Of a stretch of DNA of 64,000 nt, positions 55,631 to 64,000 are shown one piece after another (position 1 is the first letter of the stretch; every line of letters begins with the position of its first letter). The position numbers and the translations under genes are program-made. This DNA comes from Cupriavidus basilensis OR16 (GTDB taxonomy: Bacteria; Pseudomonadota; Gammaproteobacteria; Burkholderiales; Burkholderiaceae): NCBI RefSeq assembly GCF_000243095.1, contig NZ_AHJE01000057.1, forward strand, positions 24,449-88,448, given 5' to 3'. Under the pieces are notes generated by a model, which was given only the letters and a program-made list of their open reading frames with translations, was not told the DNA's origin and did no database searches.

Positions 55631-56785
55631 ATGCTGTTGACACCCGAACACGAGGCGCTGCGCGCCACCATCAAGCGCTTTATCGCCGAGCAGATCAATC
55701 CGCATGTCGACGCCTGGGAGGAGGCCGAGATCTTCCCGGCGCATGAGGTCTTCCGCAAGATGGGCGATCTAGGCCTGCTGGGCCTGTCCAAGCCGGAAGA
55801 AGACGGCGGCATGGGCCTCGATTACTCCTACAGCGCGGTGCTGGCGGAAACGCTGTCCGACATCAACTGCGGCGGCGTGCCCATGGCCATCGGCGTGCAG
55901 ACCGACATGGCCACCCCGGCCCTGGCCCACCACGGCAGCGAGGCGCTGCGCCGCGAATTCCTGGCGCCCGCGATCCGCGGCGAGTACGTGGCCTGCCTGG
56001 GCGTCTCGGAGGTAGGCAGCGGCTCCGATGTGGCCTCGATCAAGACCACGGCGCGGCGCGACGGCGACGACTACATCATCAACGGCGGCAAGATGTGGAC
56101 CACCAACGGCACCCAGGCCGATTTCTGCTGCGTGCTGGCCAATACGTCGGACGGAGCGCCGCACCGCAACAAGACGCTGATCGTGGTGCCCATGAAGACC
56201 CGCGGCGTTTCGGTGGCCAAGAAGATCCGCAAGATCGGCATGGACTCGTCCGATACCGCGCAGCTGTACTTCGACGACGTGCGGGTGCCGCAGCGCTACC
56301 GCATCGGCGAGGAAGGCATGGGCTTCACCTACCAGATGGAACAGTTCCAGGTGGAGCGCCTGTGGGGCGCGCTCAGTTCCGCCAGCCGATGCGCCAAGGC
56401 GATCGATCTCACCATCGAGTACACGCGCGAGCGCAAGGCGTTTGGCCGCTCCATCCTGGATAACCAGTGGGTGCACTACACCTTGGCTGAGCTGCAGACC
56501 GAAGTGGAAGCGCTGCACGCGCTGTGCTGGCGCGCCGTGGAGATGATGGTGCGTGGCGAGGATGCCACCCGCCTGGCCACCATGGCCAAGCTCAAGGCCG
56601 GCCGGCTGTCGCGCGAGGTGGCCGATCGCTGCCTGCAGTTCTGGGGCGGCATGGGCTACGTGCTGGAGAGCCCGATCTCGCGCATTTTCCGGGACGGGCG
56701 GCTCACCTCCATCGGCGGCGGCGCCGACGAGGTCATGATGCAGATCCTGTGCAAGTTCATGGGCACCTTCCCCCAGTCGAAGTAA
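55631..56785 (+). CDS. Acyl-CoA dehydrogenase
   Basis: A complete FAD acyl-CoA dehydrogenase of 384 residues. The mid-domain has LGVSEVGSGSDVASIKTTA and GGKMWTTNGTQADF, and the C-terminal helical domain has RKAFGRSILDNQWV and FWGGMGYVLESPISRIFRD. In the carboxylase cluster it would make the 2,3-double bond before carboxylation, the place of citronellyl-CoA or isovaleryl-CoA dehydrogenase. The start at 55631 has GGAG upstream. It lies 59 bases after the carboxyltransferase gene and 39 before the biotin carboxylase gene, in one operon. Confidence 0.92.
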   Translation: MLLTPEHEALRATIKRFIAEQINPHVDAWEEAEIFPAHEVFRKMGDLGLLGLSKPEEDGGMGLDYSYSAVLAETLSDINCGGVPMAIGVQTDMATPALAHHGSEALRREFLAPAIRGEYVACLGVSEVGSGSDVASIKTTARRDGDDYIINGGKMWTTNGTQADFCCVLANTSDGAPHRNKTLIVVPMKTRGVSVAKKIRKIGMDSSDTAQLYFDDVRVPQRYRIGEEGMGFTYQMEQFQVERLWGALSSASRCAKAIDLTIEYTRERKAFGRSILDNQWVHYTLAELQTEVEALHALCWRAVEMMVRGEDATRLATMAKLKAGRLSREVADRCLQFWGGMGYVLESPISRIFRDGRLTSIGGGADEVMMQILCKFMGTFPQSK

Positions 56786-56824
56786 GCATTCAAAGCTAAA
56801 GACCAGAGAGCAGACCAGGCCACC

Positions 56825-58825
56825 ATGAAGCAGCCCACGCCATTTCACAAGATCCTGATCGCCAACCGGGGCGAAATCGCCTTGCGCGTCATGCGCAGCG
56901 CCACCGCGCTGGGCTACCGCACGGTGGCGGTCTACTCCAGCGCCGACGCCGGTGCGCGCCATGTCCAGGAGGCCGGCCAGGCGGTGTATATCGGCGAGGC
57001 GCCGCCGGCGCAGTCCTACCTGCGCATCGACGCCATCATCGAGGCAGCGCGGCGGTGCGGCGCCGATGCCGTGCATCCCGGCTACGGCTTCCTGGCGGAG
57101 AATCCCGCCTTTGCCCGCGCCTGCCGCGAGGCGGGACTGGTCTTTATCGGCCCGTCGGCCGAGTCCATCGTGGCGATGGGCAACAAGGCCGGCGCCAAGC
57201 GGCTGATGATGGCCGCGGACGTGCCGTGCATCCCGGGCTACCAGGGCGAAGACCAGGACGAGGCGCGCCTGTGCGCCGAGGCCGAGCGCATCGGCTTTCC
57301 GGTCATGATCAAGGCCACCGCGGGAGGGGGCGGGCGCGGCATGCGGCTGGTGCCGGACGCGCGGGCCTTTCCCGAGCTGCTGCGCAGCGCGCGCTCGGAG
57401 GCGCAGGGCGCTTTTGGCGATCCCGAGGTGATCCTGGAACGGGCCGTGGTGGAGCCGCGCCATATCGAGATCCAGATCCTGGCCGACCGTGATGGCAACG
57501 CCATCCACCTGGGCGAGCGCGACTGCTCGGTGCAGCGGCGCCACCAAAAGCTGATCGAAGAGGCGCCGTCCCCCGCGGTGAGCCCCGAGCTACGGGCCCG
57601 CATGGGCGCCACCGCCGTGGCCGCCGTCAAGGCGATTGGCTATGAAGGTGCCGGCACACTGGAATTCCTGCTCGACCGCGACGGCAACTACTACTTCATG
57701 GAGATGAATACGCGACTGCAGGTGGAGCATCCCGTGACCGAGGCCATCACCGGCCTGGACCTGGTGGCGCTGCAACTGCGGATTGCCGCGGGCGAGCCGT
57801 TGCCGCTCAAGCAGGAAGACATACGTTTTTCCGGCCACGCCATCGAAGTGCGGCTGTGCGCCGAGGACGCCGACCAAGGCTTTATGCCGCAAAGCGGCGA
57901 GATTGCGCTGTGGCAGGCCCCGTCCGCCTTGCGCGTAGAGCATGCGCTGGGCAGCGGCGCCGCGATCCCGCCTTATTACGACTCCATGATCGCCAAGCTG
58001 GTCAGCTACGGCGGGACGCGCGACGAAGCGCGGCGCAAGCTGTCCCGAGGCCTGGAAGACCTGGTGGCGCTTGGCGTGACCACCAACCAGGTGTTCCTTG
58101 GCCGCTGCCTCGCCCATCCCGCCTTTGCCGCGGGGGATGCCACCACCGCCTTCATCGGCCAGCACCAGGACGCGCTGCTGCAACCCGATGCGGCACTGCG
58201 CCAGCGCGCTGCCGCGCTGGCGGCGCTGCTCCTGTATGAAACCTCGCCGGAGCGCGGCCCGGGCACGCCAGCCGCGAGCCTGGCCCCCACGCTGCCAATC
58301 GGCTTGCGCTACCGGGTCGACGGTGCGGAGCATCAGGCCAGCCTGGCATTCGGCGGCGGCAATCGCTTCGAGGTCACCATGGGCGAGTCGCGCTTTGCCT
58401 TCGAAACCCTCGCGCTGACCGAGCATTGGCTGCGTTTCCATTGCGATGGCCTGGTCGAAAGCGCCACCTTCCATCGCGATGCCACTACGCTGCTGCTGCA
58501 CTACCAGGGCACGCCGCTACGCATCGAGGACCACACGCGGGCGGCAGCCGCACGAGCTGGCGAGGCCGCCGGCGATGGCAAGCTGCGCGCCTCCATGAAC
58601 GGGCGGGTGGTCAACGTGATGGTGGCCGCGGGCGACCAGGTCGAGGCAGGCCAGCCCATGGTGACGCTGGAAGCCATGAAGATGGAGCACATCCACGTGG
58701 CCCCGGCCGCCGGCAGGGTCGGCGCCATCCATGTGCAGGTTGGCGACCAGGCCGCCGCCATGCGCGTGATCGCGGAGATCGAGTTCGAGGTGCCGCTGGC
58801 AGAACCGGTAAAGGCTGCCGCCTGA
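56825..58825 (+). CDS. Acyl-CoA carboxylase alpha subunit (biotin carboxylase plus BCCP)
   Basis: A 666-residue biotin carboxylase with its own biotin carrier, as in MCCase and geranyl-CoA carboxylase alpha subunits. The N-terminal ILIANRGEIALRVMRSA, the ATP-grasp glycine loop AGGGGRGMRLV, the catalytic ERDCSVQRRHQK, and the EMNTRLQVEHPVTE are all present in the first 450 residues. The C-terminal domain carries LEAMKMEH, the Lys being the biotin site. Complete. With the beta gene upstream it forms the carboxylase that adds CO2 to the gamma carbon of a branched enoyl-CoA. Confidence 0.94.
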   Translation: MKQPTPFHKILIANRGEIALRVMRSATALGYRTVAVYSSADAGARHVQEAGQAVYIGEAPPAQSYLRIDAIIEAARRCGADAVHPGYGFLAENPAFARACREAGLVFIGPSAESIVAMGNKAGAKRLMMAADVPCIPGYQGEDQDEARLCAEAERIGFPVMIKATAGGGGRGMRLVPDARAFPELLRSARSEAQGAFGDPEVILERAVVEPRHIEIQILADRDGNAIHLGERDCSVQRRHQKLIEEAPSPAVSPELRARMGATAVAAVKAIGYEGAGTLEFLLDRDGNYYFMEMNTRLQVEHPVTEAITGLDLVALQLRIAAGEPLPLKQEDIRFSGHAIEVRLCAEDADQGFMPQSGEIALWQAPSALRVEHALGSGAAIPPYYDSMIAKLVSYGGTRDEARRKLSRGLEDLVALGVTTNQVFLGRCLAHPAFAAGDATTAFIGQHQDALLQPDAALRQRAAALAALLLYETSPERGPGTPAASLAPTLPIGLRYRVDGAEHQASLAFGGGNRFEVTMGESRFAFETLALTEHWLRFHCDGLVESATFHRDATTLLLHYQGTPLRIEDHTRAAAARAGEAAGDGKLRASMNGRVVNVMVAAGDQVEAGQPMVTLEAMKMEHIHVAPAAGRVGAIHVQVGDQAAAMRVIAEIEFEVPLAEPVKAAA

Positions 58826-58892
58826 GCCTGTCGCGCCGTCATCCGTCAGACCATTTCCCAACACACGGGCATAGCCCATCCAGCGGAGCACC

Positions 58893-59678
58893 ATGAGCGA
58901 ATCGGAAACCCCAGCCGTCCTCCACGAAAAACGCGGCGCCGCGTTCTGGATCACCATCAACCGGCCGGACAAGCGCAACGCCATCAACAAGGAAGTGGTA
59001 GCCGGCATCCGTGCGGGCTACCGCGCCGCGCATGCTGACCCGGCCATTCGCGCCATCGTGCTGACCGGCGCCGGCGACAAGGCATTCTGCGCCGGTGGCG
59101 ACCTGCAGCCGGGCAAGGGCTTTGCCTTCGACCTGTCGCAGCCCAATGTGGACTACGCGGACATGCTGCGCGAGTCCCAGCAAGCCACGCTGCCAAGCAT
59201 CGCGCGGATCAACGGCACCTGCATGGCCGGCGGCATGGGCCTGCTGTGCATGACCGATATGGCTGTCGCCGCCGACAGTGCCTTGTTTGGCCTGCCGGAG
59301 GTCAAGGTAGGCGTATTCCCGATGCAGGTGCTGAGCCTGCTGCAGACGCTGGCGCCGCCCCGGCTGGTGCGCGAGTGGTGCATCAGCGGCGAGCCGTTTT
59401 CCGCCACCGAGGCCAAGGCCGCCGGCCTGGTCAACCACCTGGCAGCGCCGGGGGAGCTGGACGCGCGCACCGAATGGCTGGTCGCCCGCGTGGCCGACAA
59501 GTCGCCCACCGCGATCCGGCGCGGCAAGTACGCCATGCAAGCCATGGCGTCGATGAGCTTTACCGAAGGCATCGCCTATACCGAAAGCCAGATCGCGCTG
59601 CTGGTGATGACCGAAGACGCGCGCGAAGGCCTGGCCGCCTTCAACGAGAAGCGCACGCCGGTCTGGACCGGCAGGTGA
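58893..59678 (+). CDS. Enoyl-CoA hydratase/isomerase family protein
   Basis: A crotonase-fold protein of 261 residues. The oxyanion-hole region CAGGDLQPG is at about residue 67, and GTCMAGGMGLLCMTD at about residue 110. The second half has LPEVKVGVFPMQV. In the atu and liu pathways this position is taken by isohexenylglutaconyl- or methylglutaconyl-CoA hydratase. The GCGGAGC ribosome site precedes the ATG. It is in the middle of the operon, 67 bases from the biotin carboxylase gene. Confidence 0.9.
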   Translation: MSESETPAVLHEKRGAAFWITINRPDKRNAINKEVVAGIRAGYRAAHADPAIRAIVLTGAGDKAFCAGGDLQPGKGFAFDLSQPNVDYADMLRESQQATLPSIARINGTCMAGGMGLLCMTDMAVAADSALFGLPEVKVGVFPMQVLSLLQTLAPPRLVREWCISGEPFSATEAKAAGLVNHLAAPGELDARTEWLVARVADKSPTAIRRGKYAMQAMASMSFTEGIAYTESQIALLVMTEDAREGLAAFNEKRTPVWTGR

Positions 59679-59751
59679 ACAACCGGCGAGGCGCGCGCCG
59701 GGCAGGGCGCGCCGGCGGTGTCTGCAACGTCTGAGCGAAGGGGAGCTGCCT

Positions 59752-61320
59752 ATGCACAATGTATCGTCGACCACATCGTCCACCCAACCGGCCAGCGACA
59801 GCGCCGCCCTCCTGGCGCTCGGCATGGCGCAATGGCTGGGCCGACGCGCCGCGCGCAGCCCCCGCAGCCCGGCGCTGACATGCGCGGGGCAGACCTGGAC
59901 CTATGCCGAACTGGTGGCCGACGCCGCGAAGATGGCCGCCGTGCTGGCCGCGGGCGGCGTCGGACGCGGCCAGCGCGTGGGCTACCTGGGCCTGAACGAC
60001 CCGCTGTTCCTGGTGACGCAGTTCGCCTGCGGCTGGCTGGGCGCCATCTTCGTGCCGCTCAACTTCCGGCTCACCGGGCCGGAGCTGGCCTTTATCGTCA
60101 ACGATGCGGGCGTGCATACGCTGTTCGCCGATGAGGACTATGCCGGCCTGATCGATGAAGCGCGCCCGGCGCTGGAATGCCAGCGCTACCTGCGGCGCAA
60201 CGATGCGCCGGGCTGGGAAGGCCTGATGTCGCGGATGGCGCAAGCCAATGCCGCGCCGCCGGTGCCCACCCATCCGGATGAAGTGGCCGCGATCATGTAC
60301 ACCTCGGGCACCACCGGACACCCCAAGGGCGCCATGCTCACGCATGGCAACTTCTGGGCCAACAACCTGAACGTGATGACGCTGAGCGACCTCGCCAGCA
60401 CCGATGTCGCGCTCAACTTCGCGCCCCTGTTCCATGTCGGCGGCATGTGCTGCGTGAGCTTGCCCATCCTCATGGCGGGCGGCCATCTCGTACTGCAGCG
60501 CAGCTTCGACGCCGCAGCCGTCATGCAGGCAGTGGCCAAACACCGCGTGACGGTCAGCTTCGCGGTGCCCGCCATGCTGCTGTTCGTCAGCCAGCACCCG
60601 GATTTCGCGCGGGCGGACCTGTCGAGCCTGCGGACCATTTCGGTCGGCGGCGCCCCCATGCCCGAGCCGCTGCTGCGCCTGTTCGCGGGGCGCGGCATCC
60701 CGGTCAACCAAGGCTACGGCCTGACCGAGACCGCCGCCGCGACGACCTTCCTCGCCCCGGAGCGCGCGCGCGACAAGCTCGGCTCCTGCGGCACGCCGGC
60801 CATGATGACCGAGGTCTGCATCCGCGGCTTCGATGGCAAGCCGCTGACCGAGCCGCAAGCACGCGGAGAAATCTGCGCGCGCGGCGGCAACATCATGAAA
60901 GGCTACTGGAACCGCCCGGACGCCACGGCTGGCGCCTTCTACGAGGGCGGCTGGTTCCGCACGGGCGACGTCGGCTACGCCGATGAAGAAGGCTTCTACT
61001 ACATCTGCGACCGCCTCAAGGACATGGTCATCACCGGCGGCGAAAACGTCTACCCGGCCGAGGTCGAAAGCGTGCTGTACGAGCACCCCGCCATCGCCGA
61101 GGTCGCCGTGATCGGCGCACCCGACGCGCGCTGGGGCGAGCACGTGGTGGCGGTGGTGGCACTCAAGCCGGGCGCCAGCCTGACGCTGGAAGCGCTGCAG
61201 GCGTTTGCGGAACCGCGGCTGGCGCGGTACAAGTTGCCGCGGGCGTTACGGGTGGTGGCGGCGTTGCCGCGGAATCCTACGGGGAAGGTGTTGAAGGTTA
61301 GGTTGAGGGAGATGGGGTAG
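59752..61320 (+). CDS. AMP-forming acyl-CoA synthetase (second ligase of the cluster)
   Basis: A 522-residue CoA ligase. The A3 motif MYTSGTTGHPKG is near residue 183, QGYGLTETAAAT further on, then FRTGDVGYADEEGFYY and KDMVITGGENVYPAEVE; the C-terminal Lys lies in PTGKVLKVRL. AAGGGGAG precedes the start. It ends the operon that starts with the carboxyltransferase. Its last dozen codons are odd: they have no C on the coding strand and include two AGG codons, unlike the rest of the gene. A 104-base inverted repeat follows. Confidence 0.9.
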   Translation: MHNVSSTTSSTQPASDSAALLALGMAQWLGRRAARSPRSPALTCAGQTWTYAELVADAAKMAAVLAAGGVGRGQRVGYLGLNDPLFLVTQFACGWLGAIFVPLNFRLTGPELAFIVNDAGVHTLFADEDYAGLIDEARPALECQRYLRRNDAPGWEGLMSRMAQANAAPPVPTHPDEVAAIMYTSGTTGHPKGAMLTHGNFWANNLNVMTLSDLASTDVALNFAPLFHVGGMCCVSLPILMAGGHLVLQRSFDAAAVMQAVAKHRVTVSFAVPAMLLFVSQHPDFARADLSSLRTISVGGAPMPEPLLRLFAGRGIPVNQGYGLTETAAATTFLAPERARDKLGSCGTPAMMTEVCIRGFDGKPLTEPQARGEICARGGNIMKGYWNRPDATAGAFYEGGWFRTGDVGYADEEGFYYICDRLKDMVITGGENVYPAEVESVLYEHPAIAEVAVIGAPDARWGEHVVAVVALKPGASLTLEALQAFAEPRLARYKLPRALRVVAALPRNPTGKVLKVRLREMG

Positions 61321-61337
61321 GGGCGCTGTTTCTCGCG

Positions 61338-61441
61338 GTTTCTTTTTGCGGCGATGGTTATTGGACCCAAGAGCGTACGACATCCCCGCAGGGGGATGTC
61401 GTACGCTCTTGGGCCCAATAACCAACGCCGTACAAAGAAAC
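61338..61441. repeat. 104-base inverted repeat (50-base arms)
   Basis: The arms at 61338-61387 and 61392-61441 match as inverses at 46 of 50 positions; the inner 32 bases differ at only one. A four-base GCAG loop lies between. There is no T run in either direction past the arms, so it is not a classical terminator. It could be a MITE-like or REP-like element, a cruciform site, or a processed RNA hairpin. Confidence 0.92.
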
Positions 61442-61494
61442 AAGCGACCACCCCCGCAGGCCAATGACCGCATAAAAAAGAAGAGGAGCAACCA

Positions 61495-62105
61495 ATGGCA
61501 GGACCCACCATCGACTTCTGGCAAGCCCGCTTCGAATCCGGGCAGACCCCCTGGGAACGCGAAGCCGCCAGCCCCCAACTGCAAGCCTGGCTAGCACAAG
61601 GCGCCATCCAGGCAGGCGAGCGCGTGCTCGTGCCCGGCTGCGGCGGTGGCTGGGAAGTAGCCGCACTGGCCGCGCATGGCGCGCAAGTCAGCGGCATCGA
61701 CTACGCGCCCGGGCGCTTGCCCGCACGCTCGCCCGACTCGAACAGGCGCAACTGCTGGCGGACCTGGAGGAGGCGGACGTGCTGCAATGGCAGCCCGCGG
61801 CACCCGTGGACGCCGTCTATGAGCAGACCTGCCTGTGCGCGCTGCATCCCGACCACTGGACCCGTTATGCCGCCCAGCTCCATGCCTGGCTGCGTCCCGG
61901 AGGGCGCCTGTTCGCCTTGTTCATGCAGATGCGCCGCGACAGTGCCGGCCAGGGCATGGTGGAGGGGCCGCCGTATCACTGCGACATCAACGCCATGCGC
62001 GCGCTGTTCCCTGCCCGGTTGTGGGATTGGCCCAAGCCGCCCTTCGGCGCCGTGACGCATCCCAGTGGCGCGTTCGAGCTTGCCGTGATGCTGGTGCGCC
62101 GCTGA
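61495..62105 (+). pseudogene. TPMT-like SAM methyltransferase, frameshifted
   Basis: A class I SAM-dependent methyltransferase of the thiopurine-methyltransferase type, about 200 residues when repaired. The opening PTIDFWQARFESGQTPWER is typical, then SAM motif I in VLVPGCGGGWEV and DYAPG. Just after, near 61713, a base seems lost; the next frame has LEEADVLQWQP, VYEQTCLCALHPDHW and EGPPYHCDINAMRALFP to the stop at 62105. GAGGAG precedes the start. Its 5' part is C-rich and T-poor. It follows the inverted repeat and may not belong to the catabolic operon. Confidence 0.8.
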
Positions 62106-62196
62106 TCCGCCTAGCCGCGATCGCCGGCACCCATGGGTAATCCCCGATCCATTTACAGCCAGTCCACACAAGAGCCACCCCGGTAGTTTTGTTACG

Positions 62197-63003
62197 GTGG
62201 CATCTGTGGCAACACGGCGACGCGCACCGGTGAACTTTGCCCAGGGCGAGTTCATGATGCTGGGCGCCTTCGCCGGCGTGGTGCTGACCATGCTCGGGTT
62301 GCCACTGATCCTGGCGGTGCCGTTGACGGTGGCGGGCATGGCCGGCTTCGGCATGCTGGTCGAGCGCCTGGCGATTCGCCCCATCCTGGGCCAGCCGCAG
62401 TTCACCGTGGTGATGCTGACCATCGGCATGGGCTACGTGATGCGCGGCCTGATCACCATGGTGCCGGGCATCGGCGCCGGCACGCATACCTTGCCGGTGC
62501 CTTACCAGGGCATGGTTTGGCGTACCGGCGGCCTGGTGCTGAGCGTGGAGCAGGTGGCGGTCATCGGCGCCACCGCCGCGCTTTGCGTGGTGCTTTACCT
62601 GGTGTTCCGCTACAGCCGCATCGGCGTGGCCATGCAGGCCAGTTCGCAGAATCAGCTTGCCGCCTATTACATGGGCATCCCGGTGCGACGGCTCAACGGG
62701 CTGGTGTGGGGCCTGTCAGCATCGGTCGCCGCGATCGCCGGCCTGCTGCTGGCGCCCATCACCTTTGTCCACGCCAGCATGGGCATGCTCGGCCTCAAGG
62801 CCTTCCCCGCGGCGGTGGTGGGCGGCTTTGGCAGCCTGCCGGGCGCGATCGTGGGCGGGCTGGTGATCGGGGTGGTGGAGTCGCTGGCGGGCTTCTACCT
62901 GCCTGAGGGCTTCAAGGACGTCGCGGCCTATGTCGTGGTGCTGATCATGCTGGTGGTCAAGCCGAATGGCCTGTTCGGCGAGAACCTGCGTAAAAAGGTG
63001 TAG
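62197..63003 (+). pseudogene. Branched-chain amino acid ABC permease LivH type, 5' end missing
   Basis: An inner-membrane permease of the LivH family. From about base 62222 the sequence matches from the VNFAQGEFMMLGAF region to the C-terminus, with hydrophobic helices and the loop YSRIGVAMQASSQN. The first 40 or so residues, including the first membrane helix, are missing: upstream in-frame codons (VASVATRRR) are unrelated, and the given start is only the in-frame GTG. The junction at about 62222 suggests another deletion. LivM starts eight bases after the stop, so both belonged to one transporter operon whose ATPase and binding-protein genes lie outside. Confidence 0.82.
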
Positions 63004-63010
63004 AGACGCG

Positions 63011-64000
63011 ATGCGATTCCTCTTCAAGACCGACTATCGCCAGGACCTGCGCCTGGCCAGGCACCCTGGCCATGTGTTCTGGTACGGCCTGCTGCTGGCT
63101 TGCCTGCTGATCGCGCCGGGCTGGGCCAGCAGCTACTGGATCGCGCAACTTGGTTTTGTCCTGATCTACGCCATCGCGGGCCTGGGCCTGATGGTACTGT
63201 CCGGCTACACGGGGCTGCTGTCGATCGGCCACGCGGCCTTCCTTGGCGTGGGCGCCTATACGCAGGCGTGGCTAACCAGCCATGGCGTGCCATTCGTGCC
63301 GGCCTTGCTAGCGGCGGCAGCGCTCTCGGCGCTGGCGGGCGTGGTGGTGGGGCTGCCAGCGTTGCGCGTCAAGGGCGTCTACCTGGCCATCGCGACGCTG
63401 GCCTTCGGCCTGATCGTGGAGGAAGTGCTGGCGCGCTGGGAAAGCGTGACCGGCGGCAACGCCGGCCTGCCGGTGGCCGCGCCGCAACTGTGGGGCTATG
63501 TGCTGGATGGGCCGGTGGCCTTCTACTACCTGTCGCTCGCGGTTTGCCTGCTGGCCACGCTGGCGGTGCTCAACCTGCTGCGCAGCGCCACTGGGCGGGC
63601 CTTCATCGCCATCCGGGACTCGGAGATCTCGGCGCAGAGCATGGGGATCCACCTGGCGCGCTACAAGACCTTGTCGTTTGCGTTGTCCGCCGCGCTGGTT
63701 GGCATCGCGGGGGCACTTTATGCCCACAAGCTGCGCTATCTCTCGCCCGAGCAGTTTGGCATCGCCCAGTCCATCGATCTGTTGCTGCTGGTTGTGGTGG
63801 GCGGGCTGGGTTCGGTGCATGGTGCCTTTCTTGGCGCGATCTTCCTGATCGTCATGCCGCAGATGATCGTGCTGGCGAAGGATTTCCTGCCGCCTGCCAT
63901 CGCGCAGGCCAGCGGCCTGCAGGCGCTGGTGTACGGGCTGGTGCTGATGGCGTTCGTGCTGTTCGAGCCAATGGGGCTGTACGGGCGCTGGTGCAAGATC
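63011..64000 (+). CDS. Branched-chain amino acid ABC permease LivM type, 3' end outside window
   Basis: The second permease of a branched-chain amino-acid or related ABC importer. About nine hydrophobic helices are seen in the 330 codons present. Family marks are SGYTGLLSIGHAAFLGVGAY, TLAFGLIVEEVLARW, and the ATPase-coupling loop with IRDSEISAQSMGI. VVVGGLGSVHGAFLGA follows near the end. The reading frame runs open to the window edge. Such transporters near acyl-CoA genes often carry carboxylates or aromatic acids rather than amino acids. Confidence 0.93.
   Translation, partial: MRFLFKTDYRQDLRLARHPGHVFWYGLLLACLLIAPGWASSYWIAQLGFVLIYAIAGLGLMVLSGYTGLLSIGHAAFLGVGAYTQAWLTSHGVPFVPALLAAAALSALAGVVVGLPALRVKGVYLAIATLAFGLIVEEVLARWESVTGGNAGLPVAAPQLWGYVLDGPVAFYYLSLAVCLLATLAVLNLLRSATGRAFIAIRDSEISAQSMGIHLARYKTLSFALSAALVGIAGALYAHKLRYLSPEQFGIAQSIDLLLLVVVGGLGSVHGAFLGAIFLIVMPQMIVLAKDFLPPAIAQASGLQALVYGLVLMAFVLFEPMGLYGRWCKI

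Noticed and set aside
1-64000. tRNA, rRNA, CRISPR array or complete insertion sequence
   Set aside because: No cloverleaf, rRNA-like stretch, regularly spaced repeats or transposase gene was seen.

Overview
The window is about two thirds G+C with densely packed genes. It carries Bug-type tripartite tricarboxylate receptors, several LysR, IclR and AraC regulators, class III CoA-transferase and acyl-CoA catabolism genes, a cobalt-type nitrile hydratase and branched-chain amino-acid ABC permeases. This mix points to a soil or water betaproteobacterium of the Burkholderiaceae, most like Cupriavidus/Ralstonia. That placement rests on gene content and protein resemblance only. No rRNA, tRNA or CRISPR array was seen.

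Layout. Bases 1-3.8 kb: the 5' part of a Bug receptor, a quinone-oxidoreductase-like dehydrogenase and a class III CoA-transferase on the minus strand, with a divergent LysR gene. 3.9-8.2 kb: a hexarate (glucarate/galactarate) locus with kdgD, a divergent MFS transporter and a broken galactarate dehydratase; two matching 13-bp motifs sit about 80 bp upstream of the two divergent starts. 8.5-10.2 kb: a broken FAD-linked oxidase and an OsmC protein. 10.4-20 kb: two divergent operons that each pair a Bug receptor with an Ldh-family dehydrogenase; one adds a GarL-like aldolase, a CHMI-like isomerase and a LysR, the other a ThDP enzyme and a GlcD-like oxidase. 20-23 kb: a deaminase, an IclR regulator and an acyl-CoA synthetase preceded by a perfect 35-base palindrome.

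23-26.9 kb: a chemoreceptor, an EAL phosphodiesterase and an atypical response regulator, followed by a gap with a cluster of DnaA boxes. 26.9-31 kb: a translationally coupled four-gene operon (ketoacyl synthase III, SDR, metallo-beta-lactamase-fold hydrolase, PaaK-like adenylating enzyme) that parallels OleABCD chemistry. 31-36.7 kb: Kup, an aldo/keto reductase, a damaged cardiolipin synthase, a small ion-channel protein and a zinc-ribbon protein. 37-39.5 kb: nitrile hydratase alpha, beta and accessory genes, then ribA. 39.6-42.4 kb: a CqsS/LqsS-like sensor kinase facing a CqsA/LqsA-like synthase, i.e. a candidate alpha-hydroxyketone quorum-sensing pair. 42.6-45.2 kb: AraC, TSUP permease and small unknown proteins. 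45.4-47.5 kb: a tyrosine recombinase and a KfrA-like gene beside an AT-rich stretch.

47.5-61.3 kb: an acyl-CoA catabolic cluster resembling the acyclic-terpene (atu) pathway: AtuA-like protein, biotin carboxylase and carboxyltransferase, acyl-CoA dehydrogenase, enoyl-CoA hydratase and two CoA ligases. A 104-bp inverted repeat follows, with a sharp change in strand composition around it, then a methyltransferase and livH/livM.

A notable property is the number of damaged genes. About eleven are frameshifted or lack an internal block that the family normally has, while their flanks are intact. This looks more like collapsed assembly gaps or indel errors than ordinary decay, so gene loss here should be treated with caution.
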